NCBI GenBank assembly: GCA_002221725.1
Contig: NJFT01000170.1
Span: 25,980-89,979 of the forward strand
DNA length: 64,000 bases
Direction of reading: 5' to 3'
Source of the DNA: Scedosporium boydii
Taxonomy: Eukaryota; Ascomycota; Sordariomycetes; Microascales; Microascaceae
Shown here: positions 11,894-24,400 of the stretch, one piece after another
Layout of the letters: each line of letters begins with the position of its first letter
Position numbering within the stretch: the stretch's first letter is position 1
Notes under the pieces: generated by a model
What the model was told of the DNA's origin: nothing
Databases searched by the model: none
Seen by the model: the letters and a program-made list of their open reading frames with translations, nothing else
Translations under genes and position numbers: made by a program

Positions 11894-14800
11894 GAGGAGG
11901 GACTGTGGGATGGCGACTTGGGTGGAGTACGAAAATGAGCCGGTGGGAATGCGGGAAAAGAGTGATACCAATACCTTTTGTTAGTTAGAATTGAGGAAAA
12001 AGTAATTAATAGCAGTAGTTGAGTAGGTTTTCCGTTACTCTCTGTTCCTTGGCCTTGAATCCTGGGCAGTGGGATGACTTCAGTCTCGACATCCAGTGTC
12101 TTGAGCCCAATGATGGACCGCTTATTGTTTGAAAGGAGATCCCAGCGACAGAAAAAAAAGATGGCAAAAGATAAAAATAAAAGAAATGAAGAATACCCAA
12201 TGAGGCAAGGCTTGAAACAAATCGGAATTAAAAATAAATCTCGAGAAAATCCCTTCAAAAATTCCCCACAGCGCCGGAGTTCGCGTTTGGGTTGACACCC
12301 GTTGATGACGTCGTCTACTCTTCTTAAATTGAACAGAGTTTTCGCCTTCAGTTCATCTTCAGGAAGAAGTGCTGGTATTTGTAGCACTCGTTCGTTCCTT
12401 TCCTCCCATAGCACCGCACGTTACCTGCGGTGTACACAGAAACGCCCTGGGGACGGGGTTTGAGACCAAAGGTTAATACCATCTTTGCCAAACCTAGACC
12501 ATCTTCTCCTCTCGCGGAAAGCCAAGAGAGAAGACAGAGGCCCGACGATTTTCGGACGAGAGAACACTTCATTGTCTTCTCTCATCGCAGCCTTTCATCC
12601 AGCCTTAACGGATTAGATTCCGTTTGCATCTAGGACCCAGCCAGACCCCTCTCGTATTGTTCATTCACGCCTCGTGTTCTGCCTGCCCGAGGCCTTGAAG
12701 CCCGGAGCGGGTCTTTCTTGGCAGACGAAGGAGAACGTTAGAGGCACTAGAGTCGATTCCTAGCTTAATACGAAAGAATCTCGTTCTTCATCGTATCTCG
12801 CGTTCGAAACATGAAGCTCTTCGACGTTCTTTAATTAGATTCGGCCGGCACTCTTCTTCGTGGGCACCATTCCGTTACAGTAGACCCAAGTAAATAGCGA
12901 GAGAAAAAAAAGAAAGAAAAAAGGACAAAGACCCTACCAACTGTACTTCGTATAGATAACCAACCGTGACACTCTCCATTCTCGATGAGGATATCCCACG
13001 TCCAAACCGAATGACATTGATTAGAAAACATTTCCTCGGCGGGCACCAAACTCTTGGCAGAGCGGAAAGGAAGGGGAAAAAGAAATCCCCATAAAACTCA
13101 GCGATCTTCATGAAGACCAATTCCACGCTACGTCGTACTTCGTAGTACTTCGTAAACGGGGAGGTACGGAGGAAAGGTAAGATTCTGCGGCCTCCCAAAA
13201 AATACAAACGGCCCTTCAGCTTCCTCGGAGACTGCGCCAAGAAGGCCAAGACCAATGCTTTGCTGGTTCCTAAGATCCTGGTACCAGATGGACAACATTG
13301 ATCGGCTCACTTTCGCTGCTGTGTTGTATTCTGAAGTACTACTTTGCGGTGTAAGTTGCAAACTTGGGAAGGCGATCCTTTTTTGCCTCGAGTTCCATCC
13401 CACTCTTACGCAACCATTGGCTTGGTTCATCTCTTGATGCGCGACATTCCGCGCGAGTACATGTACGAAGTAGGCATATTCAAAAGAGAGATGTACCTCA
13501 AAACGCGCCCATCAAATATAATCCAATCAAGGAGAAGGCTGGTTTGGCTGTGCAGGTTTGGCTCTACAGTAGAACATAGATTGCCCAGGATCATCTGCGA
13601 CCCCACCGTGAACTGGGAATCCCACGCGACGCTGGGAGAAGAGGGTGAGGCTAGTGTGTACTTACACTTCCTTGTGGTGCCAGTTGGAAATTTGGGGGAA
13701 GAGAGGAACAGCGAAGAGGGAAAAAAAATCAAAAGGGTGAGGTTGTCTCGTTTGACATGGGTATGATGCGGAAAGAATCCAAGATGGTGAGAGCAAGACG
13801 AGACCGAGGCGGAGAGAGTCTTGGGAGACGGAGGAGGCATAATCTCGCGTGCTCTCCAATCGGTTGGTCTACACAGTCGACCAATACTGTCAGAAAGGCA
13901 TTGAGCGCACGAAGGGTCTTGACAGCGTGCCCGCCACACTTTTTCCCCTTCTCATGACCCTTTCTTCTTCTGAATCCTTCGTACGAAGAAGTATGTGGGC
14001 TCGTTCGGACCCATCGAGAAAATAAGACTGTCCTGGGAGAAGGCAATTCTCCACAAGGACCCCGTTCGGCATACAGAAGACAGAAGAAAAAACAGGCTTG
14101 GCCAAGGAAGAGGCAGTGGAGGGGGATACCAAGAGATCCAAAGGACCAACCAGAGACACAGATGAACGAAAAAAGGACCCAAGAAGCCCCGCCCCTGGTT
14201 CCATCTTGCATTTCTGCACTATGACGTAGGGTGGAGGACGGGGTGGTCCATTGATACCTCCGAGTTCTAGACCGCGGCGCAGCTCCGGCTCTCCGATTGG
14301 GGTTCACAAGGCATCCGGCTCTTGGCCCTCACGCCCACGCCGCGTTTGCGTCTTGGCACCTCCTTGCTTCCTTTCGTTCCTCACTATTACTTTAGAGATG
14401 GAGAGAATGAACTGCGAAGTACCATGGAATGGGGCATTTCCAAGAAACCGAGACGTCTTGTGTGAAGCAATCGGGTCCTTGCTAGTCCCGATCCGGTTTA
14501 GCCGATCGCAAGCAGGATTTCCCCCAAGGAATTACTGCGCCTTGGCCGACGCAAGAGACTTACATTACCTCTTGCCATATTAAACCCAGCTAACAACTTC
14601 AAGATGGTGAAGAAGAGGAAAATGCGCCGGCGCCTCAGGGTTCATGGAGCATGGTTCAGGGACCGCTCTTGTAATCCTGCATCTTATTCGCCCCATTCGT
14701 TACCAGAAGGTCGCAGTGCGTAGGGCTTGGCACTCTGCGTGGGGACGCCGGTGTCTGAGGGCGACGCGATGTGGCCAAGATGACCGACCGTCTCGTTTTC

Positions 14801-15189
14801 TCCCGTCCACAGACAAGGTGAGAGTCTCGCCAGGGCTACTGAAGCTAGAATGTAAGTCGTACGGGGTAAGCAGTGTTCTCGTGTCCCCGGTTTGCTGTTC
14901 CCCATCCTATGGTCCCATTCCCCTCCCGTTAGAGAGCGGGTCGCCTTTGTCTCCTCTCACTTCAGCGTTCTGCTTGGAAGTGTATGTTTATATAGACTCG
15001 ACTCCCCTGGACCCTCTTTTGTCCGAGAGGGATGGATTCAACCTTTTATCTCCATTCCGCTTGCCGATCTCTTCCTGTGACCTCTCATCCGCGGCATTTC
15101 CCTTTTTCCTCTTTCCGTCTTCTCTTCTTTATGGTTCCCATTTCCTCGTGTAACCGGAAAAGGTTCCTCCTGTGCGACAGACCGTGATC
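11894..15189. other. Intergenic region, 3.3 kb
   Basis: Between the dioxygenase-P450 stop and the amino acid permease start, both on the plus strand, so it holds one terminator and one long promoter. It carries four TACTTCGTA/TACGAAGTA elements (12944, 13136, 13146, 13464), two of them in tandem. Open stretches up to 192 codons (13729-14307 minus) show no recognisable domain. The final 250 bp are CT-rich. No gene is supported. Confidence 0.5.
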
Positions 15190-17243
15190 ATGGCCGCCTC
15201 GATAAACGAGAAAGTCGGCCCTCCCCCGCCCACCGACGGCGCCCCGAGCCTCGCAAGCTCCGACGGATACGACACCAGCCACTACTCCGACAACGCAGAC
15301 GCCCTCCACCGCCGCCTCAACAACCGCCACATCCAGCTCATCGCCATCGGAGGCTCCATCGGCACGGCCATGTTCATCAGCATCGGCGGCGGTCTCGCGA
15401 AGGGCGGCCCCGGAAGCTTGCTCGTCTCCTACGCGCTGTACAGCTGCGTGCTCGGCCTCGTCAACAACTGCATCACCGAGATGACCACCCTCATGCCCGT
15501 CAGCGGCGGCTTCATCCGCCTCGCGGGGCTTTGGGTCGACGACGCCCTCGGGTTCATGGCCGGGTGGAATTTCTTTTTCTACGAGGCTTTGCTGATTCCG
15601 TTCGAGATTACGGCGTTGAATATGGTCTTGTCGTTTTGGAATGATAACATGACGAATCCGGGACCTACGGCTGCTGTTTGTGCTGCGTGTATTGTTGCTT
15701 ATGGGTAAGGACCGACCACTAGTGAAATATTCCCCTTTCAAGATCCATTGGCTCCAGGCGAAAGGTAGGAAAAGAAAGGGGAGGGCCGGGAAATGCCCTT
15801 CCTCCTTCTGGCTGGCTCCCTCCCCTATCCCTGGTCTCTTTTTTCTTTCGTTCTGTAGCATTGCGCTGTGATGTGACTGGAAAAGAGAGATCCCCTTTCC
15901 GTTCTACCATTTTGGCCTCAAAAGGTCGGCTCGGAAAGACAAAGATCATCAAGCCCTGGATTTCCTAGAGGATCCCTCTCTGTCTCCCCCGTGAATAAGT
16001 CTTGTGCTAAGCGTCGGCCCGACACACATGGGCATATTTCCTCATTAGTTTACTGAACGTAGTTGCCGTCCGCGGCTACGGCGAGGCAGAGTTCTGGCTC
16101 TCGGGAGGAAAAGTCATCCTCATCTTCATGCTCTTCGCCTTCACCTTTGTCACCATGGTCGGAGGCAACCCGCAACACGACGCCTACGGCTTCCGATACT
16201 GGCGCGATCCGGGCGCGTTCGCCGAGCACCACTCGACCGGCGCCACGGGCCGCTGGGAAGGCTTCCTCGGGGCTCTGTGGACGGGTTGTTTCGCCATCGT
16301 CGGCCCCGAGTACATCTCCATGGTGGCGGCCGAAGCGAAGAGACCTCGCGTCTACATCAAGCAGGCGTTCAAGACGGTGTACTGGCGTTTCGGCATCTTC
16401 TTCATCCTCGGCGCCTTGTGCGTCGGCATCGTCGTTCCATACGACGACCCCACGCTCATGGGGATTCTCGACGGCACCGTCGAAGGCGGGGGAACAGCTG
16501 CGGCTTCCCCGTACGTCATCGCCATGAAGAACATGAACATTAAAGTGCTCCCGCACATCACCAACGCGCTCATTTTCACGTCCATCTTCTCGGCGGGGAA
16601 CACGTACACGTACTGCGCCATCCGCTCTCTCTACAGCCTGGCGCTCGAGGGCCGCGCGCCGAGAATCCTGACTAAGTGCACCAAGTCCGGCGTGCCCATC
16701 TACTGCTACTGCATCGTCATGATGTTCCCGCTCCTCTCGTTCCTTCAGGTGTCCAACAGCTCGTCGCAGGTGCTCACCTGGCTCGTCAGCCTCATCACGG
16801 CCGGCGGTCTCATCGACTACATCGTCATGTGCATCACCTACATTTTCTTCTACCGCGCCTGCAAGGCCCAGGGCGTCGACCGCAAGACTTTCCCCTATAC
16901 CGGTTGGTTCCAGCCGTACTCGGCCTGGATCGCGCTCGTAGCAGAGGTCGTCGTCACGTTGTGCTACGGGTACAGCAGCTTCCAGCCGCCTGACGTCGAG
17001 ACGTTCTTCTCCAACTATACGATGGTGATCCTCGCGCCGGTGCTCTACATTGGCTGGAAGGTCATTAAGCGTACCAAGTTTGTCAAGCCCGAGGAGGCGG
17101 ATCTTGTGTACCAGCGTCCCATCATCGACGCGTATGAGGCGAGTATCAAGACGCCGCCGATCACCTTTTGGACGGAGATGGTGCAGATGGTTGGCCTTCG
17201 CAGGAGAAAGGCGAAGGACGGAGAGGAGCAGGCTGAGCAATGA
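15190..17243 (+). CDS. Amino acid permease (AAP/YAT family)
   Basis: Two exons, 15190-15704 and 16049-17243, with an unusually long 344 bp intron (GTAAGG...CATTAG); 569 aa. A plasma-membrane H+-coupled permease of the yeast amino acid transporter family. The cytosolic N-terminus is followed by the TM1 signature IGGSIGTAMF with GGLAKGGPGS, then the conserved loop FWLSGGKV and a GNP..DAYGFRYW motif; EYISMVAAEAKRPR closes TM6-TM7. About twelve hydrophobic segments are visible and the cytosolic tail is charged. The sequence is closest, from memory, to the Agp2-like branch, which in yeast affects carnitine and polyamine uptake, but substrate cannot be read from sequence. ATG 15190 is preferred because it starts just before the acidic N-terminal tail; the in-frame codons upstream lack an ATG. 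Confidence 0.9.
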
Positions 17244-18803
17244 GTATGAGATTCACTGCGGGCCCTGGATCAGTTGTCTCAGTGATGATGTCTGGTAGAC
17301 CCGGCATTGGCATTTAATGCCGTGATACCGAGACATTGCGATGGCGATGACACAACCCAAGGGGCTAGATAGAAAGGGGGGGGGGGGGGGGGGTGGGGGG
17401 GGGGGGGAGATCTGTTTGATAAAAAGTTGGATACCCAGCATCTGTTGAGTTCAAGCGGTAGCTCGATTGAAGGAGTTGTTTTGCATCTGGCATGTCGTCC
17501 GAATTTTTATGAAAATTATGAGTTTTTTTCACACCCAAAATACCATCGAGATACTCCCATAAATTGATTGCATCTGCATTTGCTTTTGTTTGCCAAGGAA
17601 GCAAGGGCCAAAATAGTTGTCGAGCTGGTGAACTGTAAAACTTGCCTAGGAAGGAGCGAGCTGGGCTTGGCCGAAGCCTCGGGTCGGTCAGAGTCTTCGG
17701 GATGCAAGAACAGTGAATTACAAATGGTACTTTTGCATGGTTCAAGCTCTTTGACAGCTGTTGTCGGCTCTAAACGGAGTTTTCCCACGTGATTATTGAC
17801 TGTCACGATCTGTCATTGGCTCCCCCAACTCCCGAACCAAATTGCCACTGCAGGAACGATGGAACCAAAAGAAATCTCCAAGACTTCCACAGAATTTCGG
17901 GAGCTCTCAAGCTGCTGGCGAAAATGGCTGGTCGCCCCCCCATTTGCCGTCAATTCACGGGCCTCTCTGGTGTTCCCCATCAGGAAAGGCTCCATCTGTC
18001 GTCCAAAACTGGAGCTCGGCCCCATTTTGGGGGGTTTCTCGCATGTCCTATCTCCCCGGGAGTTGATCCTGCCAATGATTCCGTCCATGAGGCCCCCAAT
18101 CCCCTGCCGCTTCTTTGACAGCAGGGCGCCGCCACGTCTCCTACAGACTCCACTATCAGCCCGCTTCTGCGTGGCAATAGCACTTCGTCCAACTGGTGCC
18201 CTCGACGCTTACCCCAACATTTCAACTCGCCGAGGTCGCGGAGAGCAGGCAAAAAGGTGGGGGGAAGCCTTGTCTGGGGAAAATGCAACTGCCGAATCAT
18301 TGCTCTCTCGCTTTGAGTGGAGAAGGGGGGCAGAGCTCTATCCCTGTTGGCGCCGAAGCGATGGCGGCAGAAGGCATTGCATACGGATAAGCTGGGAGTT
18401 CCATGGTTGGTTATATTTCCCATTTACCAATTGAGGCGTTTGTTGAGGGAGTTCTTTTTTATAGTTATTATTTCTCGCAGATCCCTGGAATTTACTTCCG
18501 TTCTCCGATCTCGAAGCCCTGTTCCAAGTCTAAAACCGACAAGTGTTCCAATTGAGAGAAGATCTCCTTGCCCAACGAGGCTTAAAATCCAGCTAATTAA
18601 CCAAGCGATCGTGACGACTAGAACACTTTTGCGACATCATCACAAACCTCTTCACCGCCCCGAAAGCTCTAACTTGCTTGGACTTGATATCGGGCGGGTA
18701 GGCGCAGCTTTGGGAGAAAGCACGGGTTCCGACAGCTGGACGGGAGGACAATTGGCCGATTTGTGATACCCCCATACCTCATACAACAACCTCTTCCTCC
18801 ACA
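17244..18803. other. Intergenic region with G-tract
   Basis: Between permease and acyl-CoA synthetase, both plus strand. It starts with a poly-G tract (17376-17407). An open frame of 212 codons spans 17796-18434 plus but begins without ATG, has no domain I know, and overlaps other open frames. Probably terminator plus promoter; no gene supported. Confidence 0.5.
17376..17407. repeat. Poly-G tract (G18-T-G13)
   Basis: Eighteen G, one T and thirteen G in a row, about 130 bp after the permease stop codon. Such runs form G-quadruplexes and are prone to length error in sequencing, so the exact length is uncertain. Confidence 0.9.
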
Positions 18804-20766
18804 ATGGCTGCCGCGGGGAATAGCCAGCTTGCCATATCTGGCTTCGCTCCGAAACACTTTCCTCACAGCAACCTCTTCGAGTATATCTCAGGCGACCCTT
18901 TCAAAGACGAGTGTGACTTCGTGCCCGCCGCTCACAAGCTGGCTCCGATAGAGCCGAGTCGGCCCATCTTCGTAGACCACAAGTCTAGTAAGATACCCAA
19001 GCGACAAAGAGACAAATTCTCTATAATTTCCGCACAAGCACTCGGTCGCTAACAATGTTCTAGGCCGAACCCTCACACACGGCCAGATCAAGAAAGATGC
19101 CCTCGCCATCGCTGGCAGCCTCCAATCCCTCGGCCTCGACCCCCACGACGTCCACGTCCTCCCGCCAACTCCCACTTGCCCCCGTCCCGAAGTGGCCCCC
19201 GTCGTCCTGATCCAAGTGCCCAACTGCCTCTCGTTCCCCGCCATCGTCCTGGGCGCCTTCGCCTCCGGCCTCACGGCGACACTCGTATCCCCGGCGCTCA
19301 CGAGCGACGAAATCTCGTGGATCCTTCAGAATGCCAGGCCAAAGGTCATCATCACGGCCAATTCGTGCCTCAAGGCCATGAAGGAAGCTGTTGCGAAGCA
19401 GGAGGACAAGGCCTACTTTGCCGACATTCCCATCTTCACCGTCGATGTCGCCAACGAGACCTACCCCCTCCGTTCTTCTCCTTCTTCCTCGTCGTCTGAA
19501 CGCGACTGGACCGACCTGCTCACCCTCGCGAGTCCCCTTGCCCGCCCCGTTGACTACTCCGACGAAACCTCCCGCTACCGCACCGCAGTAATCCTATGGT
19601 CCTCGGGCACCTCGGGCCGCTCCAAGGGCGTCCTCCTCTCCCACCACGCCCTCAACTTCTCCGTCGGCTCCATCTGGCACGACGCGGATTACTTCCAGGG
19701 CAGGCAGCAGCAATGGCTCGGCTACGTACCCTTCTACCACGTCTTCGGACTCTGCAACATCCTCCTCCTCTCCATGTGCATCGGCGCTACCGTCCACGTC
19801 ATGCAGTCCTTCCATCTCGAGACGGTGCTGCAGGCTGTTCCTAAGCGCCAGATTACCTACTTCCACATGGCGCCTCCCGTGGCCGTCATGCTCGCCAAGG
19901 CCGCCGTTGTTGAGAAGTACAAGGATGCCTTCGGTAGCGTTGTTGCTGGTGTCACGGGCGGCGCTCCTCTGGGCCACGAGGTCGTCGTGGAGGTCTACAA
20001 ACGCCTAGGCTTCCGCGTCAGGCTGGGCTACGGTCTTTCCGAGGCCTGCAGCACGACACTGCAGCGCGGCGTGGGCGAGGATGAGATGCATGCGCATGCG
20101 GGAGACAGCGGGAAGCCCCACTGGGGTGTGCAGGTGATGATCGCCGCCAAGGACGAGGCGTACGACTCCGATACCACGCGCCCTGGCTTCGTCGGCGACG
20201 AGGGCGAGATTCTCATCCGATGCCCCAGCCTCTTAACGGCCTACCTCCCCATTGGTGGACTTAATCCCGGCGCTCACCCTGACATGTCCATCTCCTTGGA
20301 GGCCCTCACCAAGGACGGCTGGTTCCGCACCGGCGACGTCGGCATCATCTGCGCCGAGGGCCGGCTCCGCATCACCGACCGCCTCAAGGAGCTGATCAAG
20401 GTGCGCGCCTTCCAGGTGGCACCCGCTGAGCTTGAGGCCATCCTCTGCAGCAGCGACGACGTCGCCGACGCGGGTGTCGTAGGCGTCTACGACCAGTCGG
20501 AGGCGACGGAGTGGCCCCGCGCCTTCGTCGTGCCGCGCCAGCAGGGGAAGAATGAGAACGAGCTGAGGGACCTTGCGACGCAGCTTGCGAAGCTTGTGGA
20601 GGGTCGCACGACGAAGTATAAGTGGCTCCAGGGCGGTCTTGTCTTTGTTGATGCCATTCCCAAGTCGCCTAGTGGCAAGATCCTGAGGAGGATTTTGAGG
20701 GATGGGCAGGTGAAGGGGCATGAGGTTAAGCTTTATGAGAGGAAGAAGAGGGACACGAAGTTGTAG
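18804..20766 (+). CDS. 4-coumarate-CoA-ligase-like acyl-CoA synthetase (AMP-binding)
   Basis: Two exons, 18804-18987 and 19064-20766 (76 bp intron, TAG acceptor), 628 aa. ANL-superfamily adenylate-forming enzyme that activates a carboxylic acid as acyl-AMP and then acyl-CoA. Core motifs in order: phosphate loop SSGTSGRSKG (241-250), GYGLSEACSTT (motif A5), GWFRTGDVG (A7, adenosine-ribose Asp), RITDRLKELIKV with FQVAPAELE (hinge and A8), and PKSPSGKILRR with the catalytic Lys600 (A10). This is the layout of fungal 4CL-like ligases acting on phenylpropanoid, aromatic or medium-chain acids. The C-terminus is DTKL, which resembles a weak peroxisomal PTS1 signal. The Ser-rich insert around residues 205-212 is a probable surface loop. 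Substrate is unknown. Confidence 0.9.
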
Positions 20767-21497
20767 GGTGGAGAGAGCTATTTTCTTTTTGTTTTTAGAT
20801 TTCATATTTTCGATTTGTTGTATTAATCTGCAGTCTTGTACATCGCCATCTACAGTCTAATTTATCACAGCGTCTCCCATAACAATACATTTCTTCAGTT
20901 CACAGGATGACTCTTTCATTTAATGTTATTTTCTCGTTTCACCGTCACTCTACTTCGCGGAAGTTCTTGGCCCTGAGTTCAAAACTATCTACACTTTTGG
21001 ATCGCCGTTGGTCGCCGCTTGATGGAGCCTTGCCATAAGCCTCAGAATGTTGCTGCGGGCAGGTCTGTGGCTGTGATGTCAATTGCTGCAGGGGTTGTTG
21101 GGCCGTTCTCGCCATCCGCCATCGTGGCAGGGTTGGAAGAGAAAACTTCATTCGCCAATTAAAGCTGAGGTTCGCCTCAGCCCCGATGATGCAGTTAGCC
21201 ATGAGAATTAGGTAGCAAGAACTTTGAGAGTCAGTCGACGGTTCACGGCTCAGCTCGTCTCGCCACGTCCCAAGTTTTCCCCTTTGATCTACAGTCAGTA
21301 TTTCAACTCAGAATTCACAGCGCTCCGATATCTATGAGATGTTACCATGATTCAATGAACAGGTCAGCAGTGATCCTTCGTACTTCCCCGCCCTCCTAAC
21401 AAGAACCACCTTTGCCAAGGCTAGTAATCGCCTCTCGCGCGTCCGCCCGACCAACCGCAGTAGCTTCGTTCGGGATTCCACACGACGCGTCTTCAGC
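20767..21497. other. Intergenic region, 0.7 kb
   Basis: Terminator of the acyl-CoA synthetase and promoter of the next plus-strand gene. The first part is AT-rich, typical of a 3' UTR. I see nothing else in it. Confidence 0.5.
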
Positions 21498-24400
21498 ATG
21501 TCCTTTGGCTTTGCCATAGGCGATTTCATCGCCGCCGGAGAGCTATGTTGGAAGATTTACCGCCAAGTGTACGAGGTGTCAAAAGGCGCTCCCGCGGAAG
21601 TGCAGGCGCTCCACAACGAGCTCTCCAACATGTCGAATGTTATCAGAGCGCTTGTTGAGGATGTCAAGGAACCGAACTCTGCGATAGCTCAAGCAGGGTC
21701 GGATCGCATCCAGCTCACCAACGACATTATGCAAAGGACAATAGAGACCCTTGGCAGTCTGCAAAATCTGTTAAAAAAGTACGACTTGCTCCGGTCGCCC
21801 GGCAATGGCGGTTGTAGGTTGTCAACACTAATAAGACGAAATTGGGATAAAATCAAGTACACGAAAGAAGTTCGCATGATTAATGACCTCCGAGCGAAGG
21901 TGCGGTGAATCTTAAGGCTAATGGTCTTCCGTTCTTGGCTGACTTGAGATAGCTTTCCTACCAGAACGGCCTCCTCACCCTTGTCTTAATCGCGGGAAAC
22001 AAGTAAGTTTTGTTAATCAGTGGGGACAATGGTCGAAATCTAATACCGTGGTCTTTAGTTCATCGCTGGAGAGAATCAAGTCTCAAAACGAAAATCTCTT
22101 GAGCTGTGTTGAAGAGATCAAAGCATCCATCTTCGGAGCATCTCAAAGAATCAATGCTCCCCTCATCGACGGGCCGTTCGACCAACAGTTCCAGTACGAG
22201 CTGACGAGAGGTATGATGGCGCAGGCCGAAGTCAACGGCCGATCGTGGTCTTCAATCGGCATCGATGACTGGATTCAAGCTGGGAAATGGTGGTTGATGA
22301 AAGTGAGAACCGATTCAAGCAATAAGTTTCCCGGCAATACCGGCATCTGACACTTTATATCAGGCACAGGCACGACTATATTCGGCAAAGCCTGAGACAT
22401 CTGAGAGCTGCCAGGCTTACACCTACCTTCTCAAGGCTTCCTGGATACTAACGGACATCATCGCTGCCCATCCACAAATGACCCTCGTGTCAAACGGTTC
22501 ACAACAAGTGGGAATCCAGCATCTCAGCAACGTACGTTACCCCTGCATACTGGTGTTTCTCAGCTCTGATTCTTTGGACTGTCTTGCTAAGGGCTCCTTA
22601 CATGCAGGCCATTAAGGCAGAACACGAGAAGGCCGAACGCCATCTTCCAGACAAGCCTCAACCACAACAAATCATAAAGGCCAATTTGAGTATTTGGAAT
22701 CCGATATCGACAACATCTCTCATGCCAAGTCTGCATCCGATGCAAGCGAAACAACCATCTTTATGGAAGACCAAGTCCGGCGAAATTTTATACCAAAGGT
22801 ATGATTGGAACATCAACACCACTCCACTGGCGACAGAATCTGACCACATCAATGATTCTGTATAGATTTGGGATTTATCTTTCCCGGTCAACGTGTTTGG
22901 AGATAGAGTGTATTATACTTCTGGAAGCAAATGCTGATGACCGAGCACTCAACATCATTGCCCAGACCTCCGAGGGGCGTGAAGTGCTTCGACATGATGC
23001 GCTCAAATGGAGAGGCATGACATTCAATTCCTCTATGCGTGAGCTCCTCGCTAATGAGGTCATAGTCCCGTTCGATTTGTCTATGAGCTCTAGTCAAAAC
23101 GAGCTATATTCTATCACTTTTGTTCCAACCGCGACCCAAGGTGATAGAGGAGACATGGAAACACTGTTTTTCTTCAACTTTGAAGGTTTGTTATTTCTCC
23201 AGAAAAAGCGCCACATATGCCTAACGTACCACAGATGCCCGAGTGTTCAACCTTTTGCTGTGGCAAATACCACTATTCCAATCAAAATTTCCTTCATCGA
23301 ACTTCCATGTTCGAGCGTTGCGCGGAGGCGCCTTATTTCAGTATCTCCATCTTCTTCAAGAAGAGGGAAGGCAGTTTTCCGAGCCAGAGGCTACTGCAAA
23401 TATTCAGCGTCTCAGTGAGGAAACTACGGGCTCAATCTCCGAAGAAGACCTCTCCGACCTTTGGAATCTTGCAATGCATGCTTCAAAGCTCCCCGGTCGC
23501 CCTCCAAGTTTCGAAGACCCCAGACGGCAGCATGGAATTCCGATGTCGCTATTGTCAGTGGCGTGTTGGGCTTCGCCAACGGCATTGTGTTCCCTTGCTG
23601 CTTTGGACTCTGTTGCTCCCAAAGGATCAGAGGAATACAGGCAATATATTGGTGAGCTAGTTCAGGCTGCAATATATCGCCAAGATGAGACATTCTTGGT
23701 AGCAGCACTCGAACTTCTCGGAGTCCATCCACAATCTGTCGACAATCTTCATTCTGGCCCCACGGACGCATTCGTCGAGACTTTGCTTCGATACCTTGGT
23801 CCTTTAAAGGAAGTAACCGGAGCTTATATTCTCTTATGGACACCCATTCAACGAAAGCACACAGGTCTCCTTGATGCTATCGTTGAGCTGACACGAGGCG
23901 AAGCTCTGGCTGGCCTCAAAGAAACTCTAGAAGGTGCCTTTGACAATAGGGATCTTGAAGTTTGCAATTTTGTCTTGAACATATTAAAGCCCATGAATCA
24001 GGACTCCCACTTCTACGAGCTCCTGCTGCGTGCCATCAGTCTTCGGTTTCCCGAAGGAGTGAAGTGTCTCGTCTCAGTCTATCAAGGAAGACCCGACCCG
24101 CAGTGGGCGATCCCTGCGATACTCACATTCGACCCGGACATCATTCGATATATGAAAGAGTATAATTGCCTAGCTCCAAATGTCGATCTACGTGTTGGTT
24201 CCGCGTTAAACTTTGGAATTCTCTCCACTTTCGCCTACTTCAGCTCTGAATCAAAAATTCTCAACGCGCCTATTTCCAATTTTAGCAAAAGACCTAACAT
24301 GTTCGGGAAAATGGAAAATGGAGAACCCCATTTACCATTGCGCGTTGCCATCTACCTAGCTTGTGATCTCTCTATCATCACAGACCTAATTTCTGCCGGC

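Noticed and set aside
16050..17240. 396-codon minus-strand open frame
   Set aside because: Antisense shadow of the amino acid permease second exon; the composition is Arg/Asp/Glu-rich, typical of reverse-complement readings.
17796..18434. 212-codon plus-strand open frame in the acyl-CoA synthetase promoter
   Set aside because: It has no ATG at its start, no recognised domain, and overlaps other open frames of similar length; likely chance.
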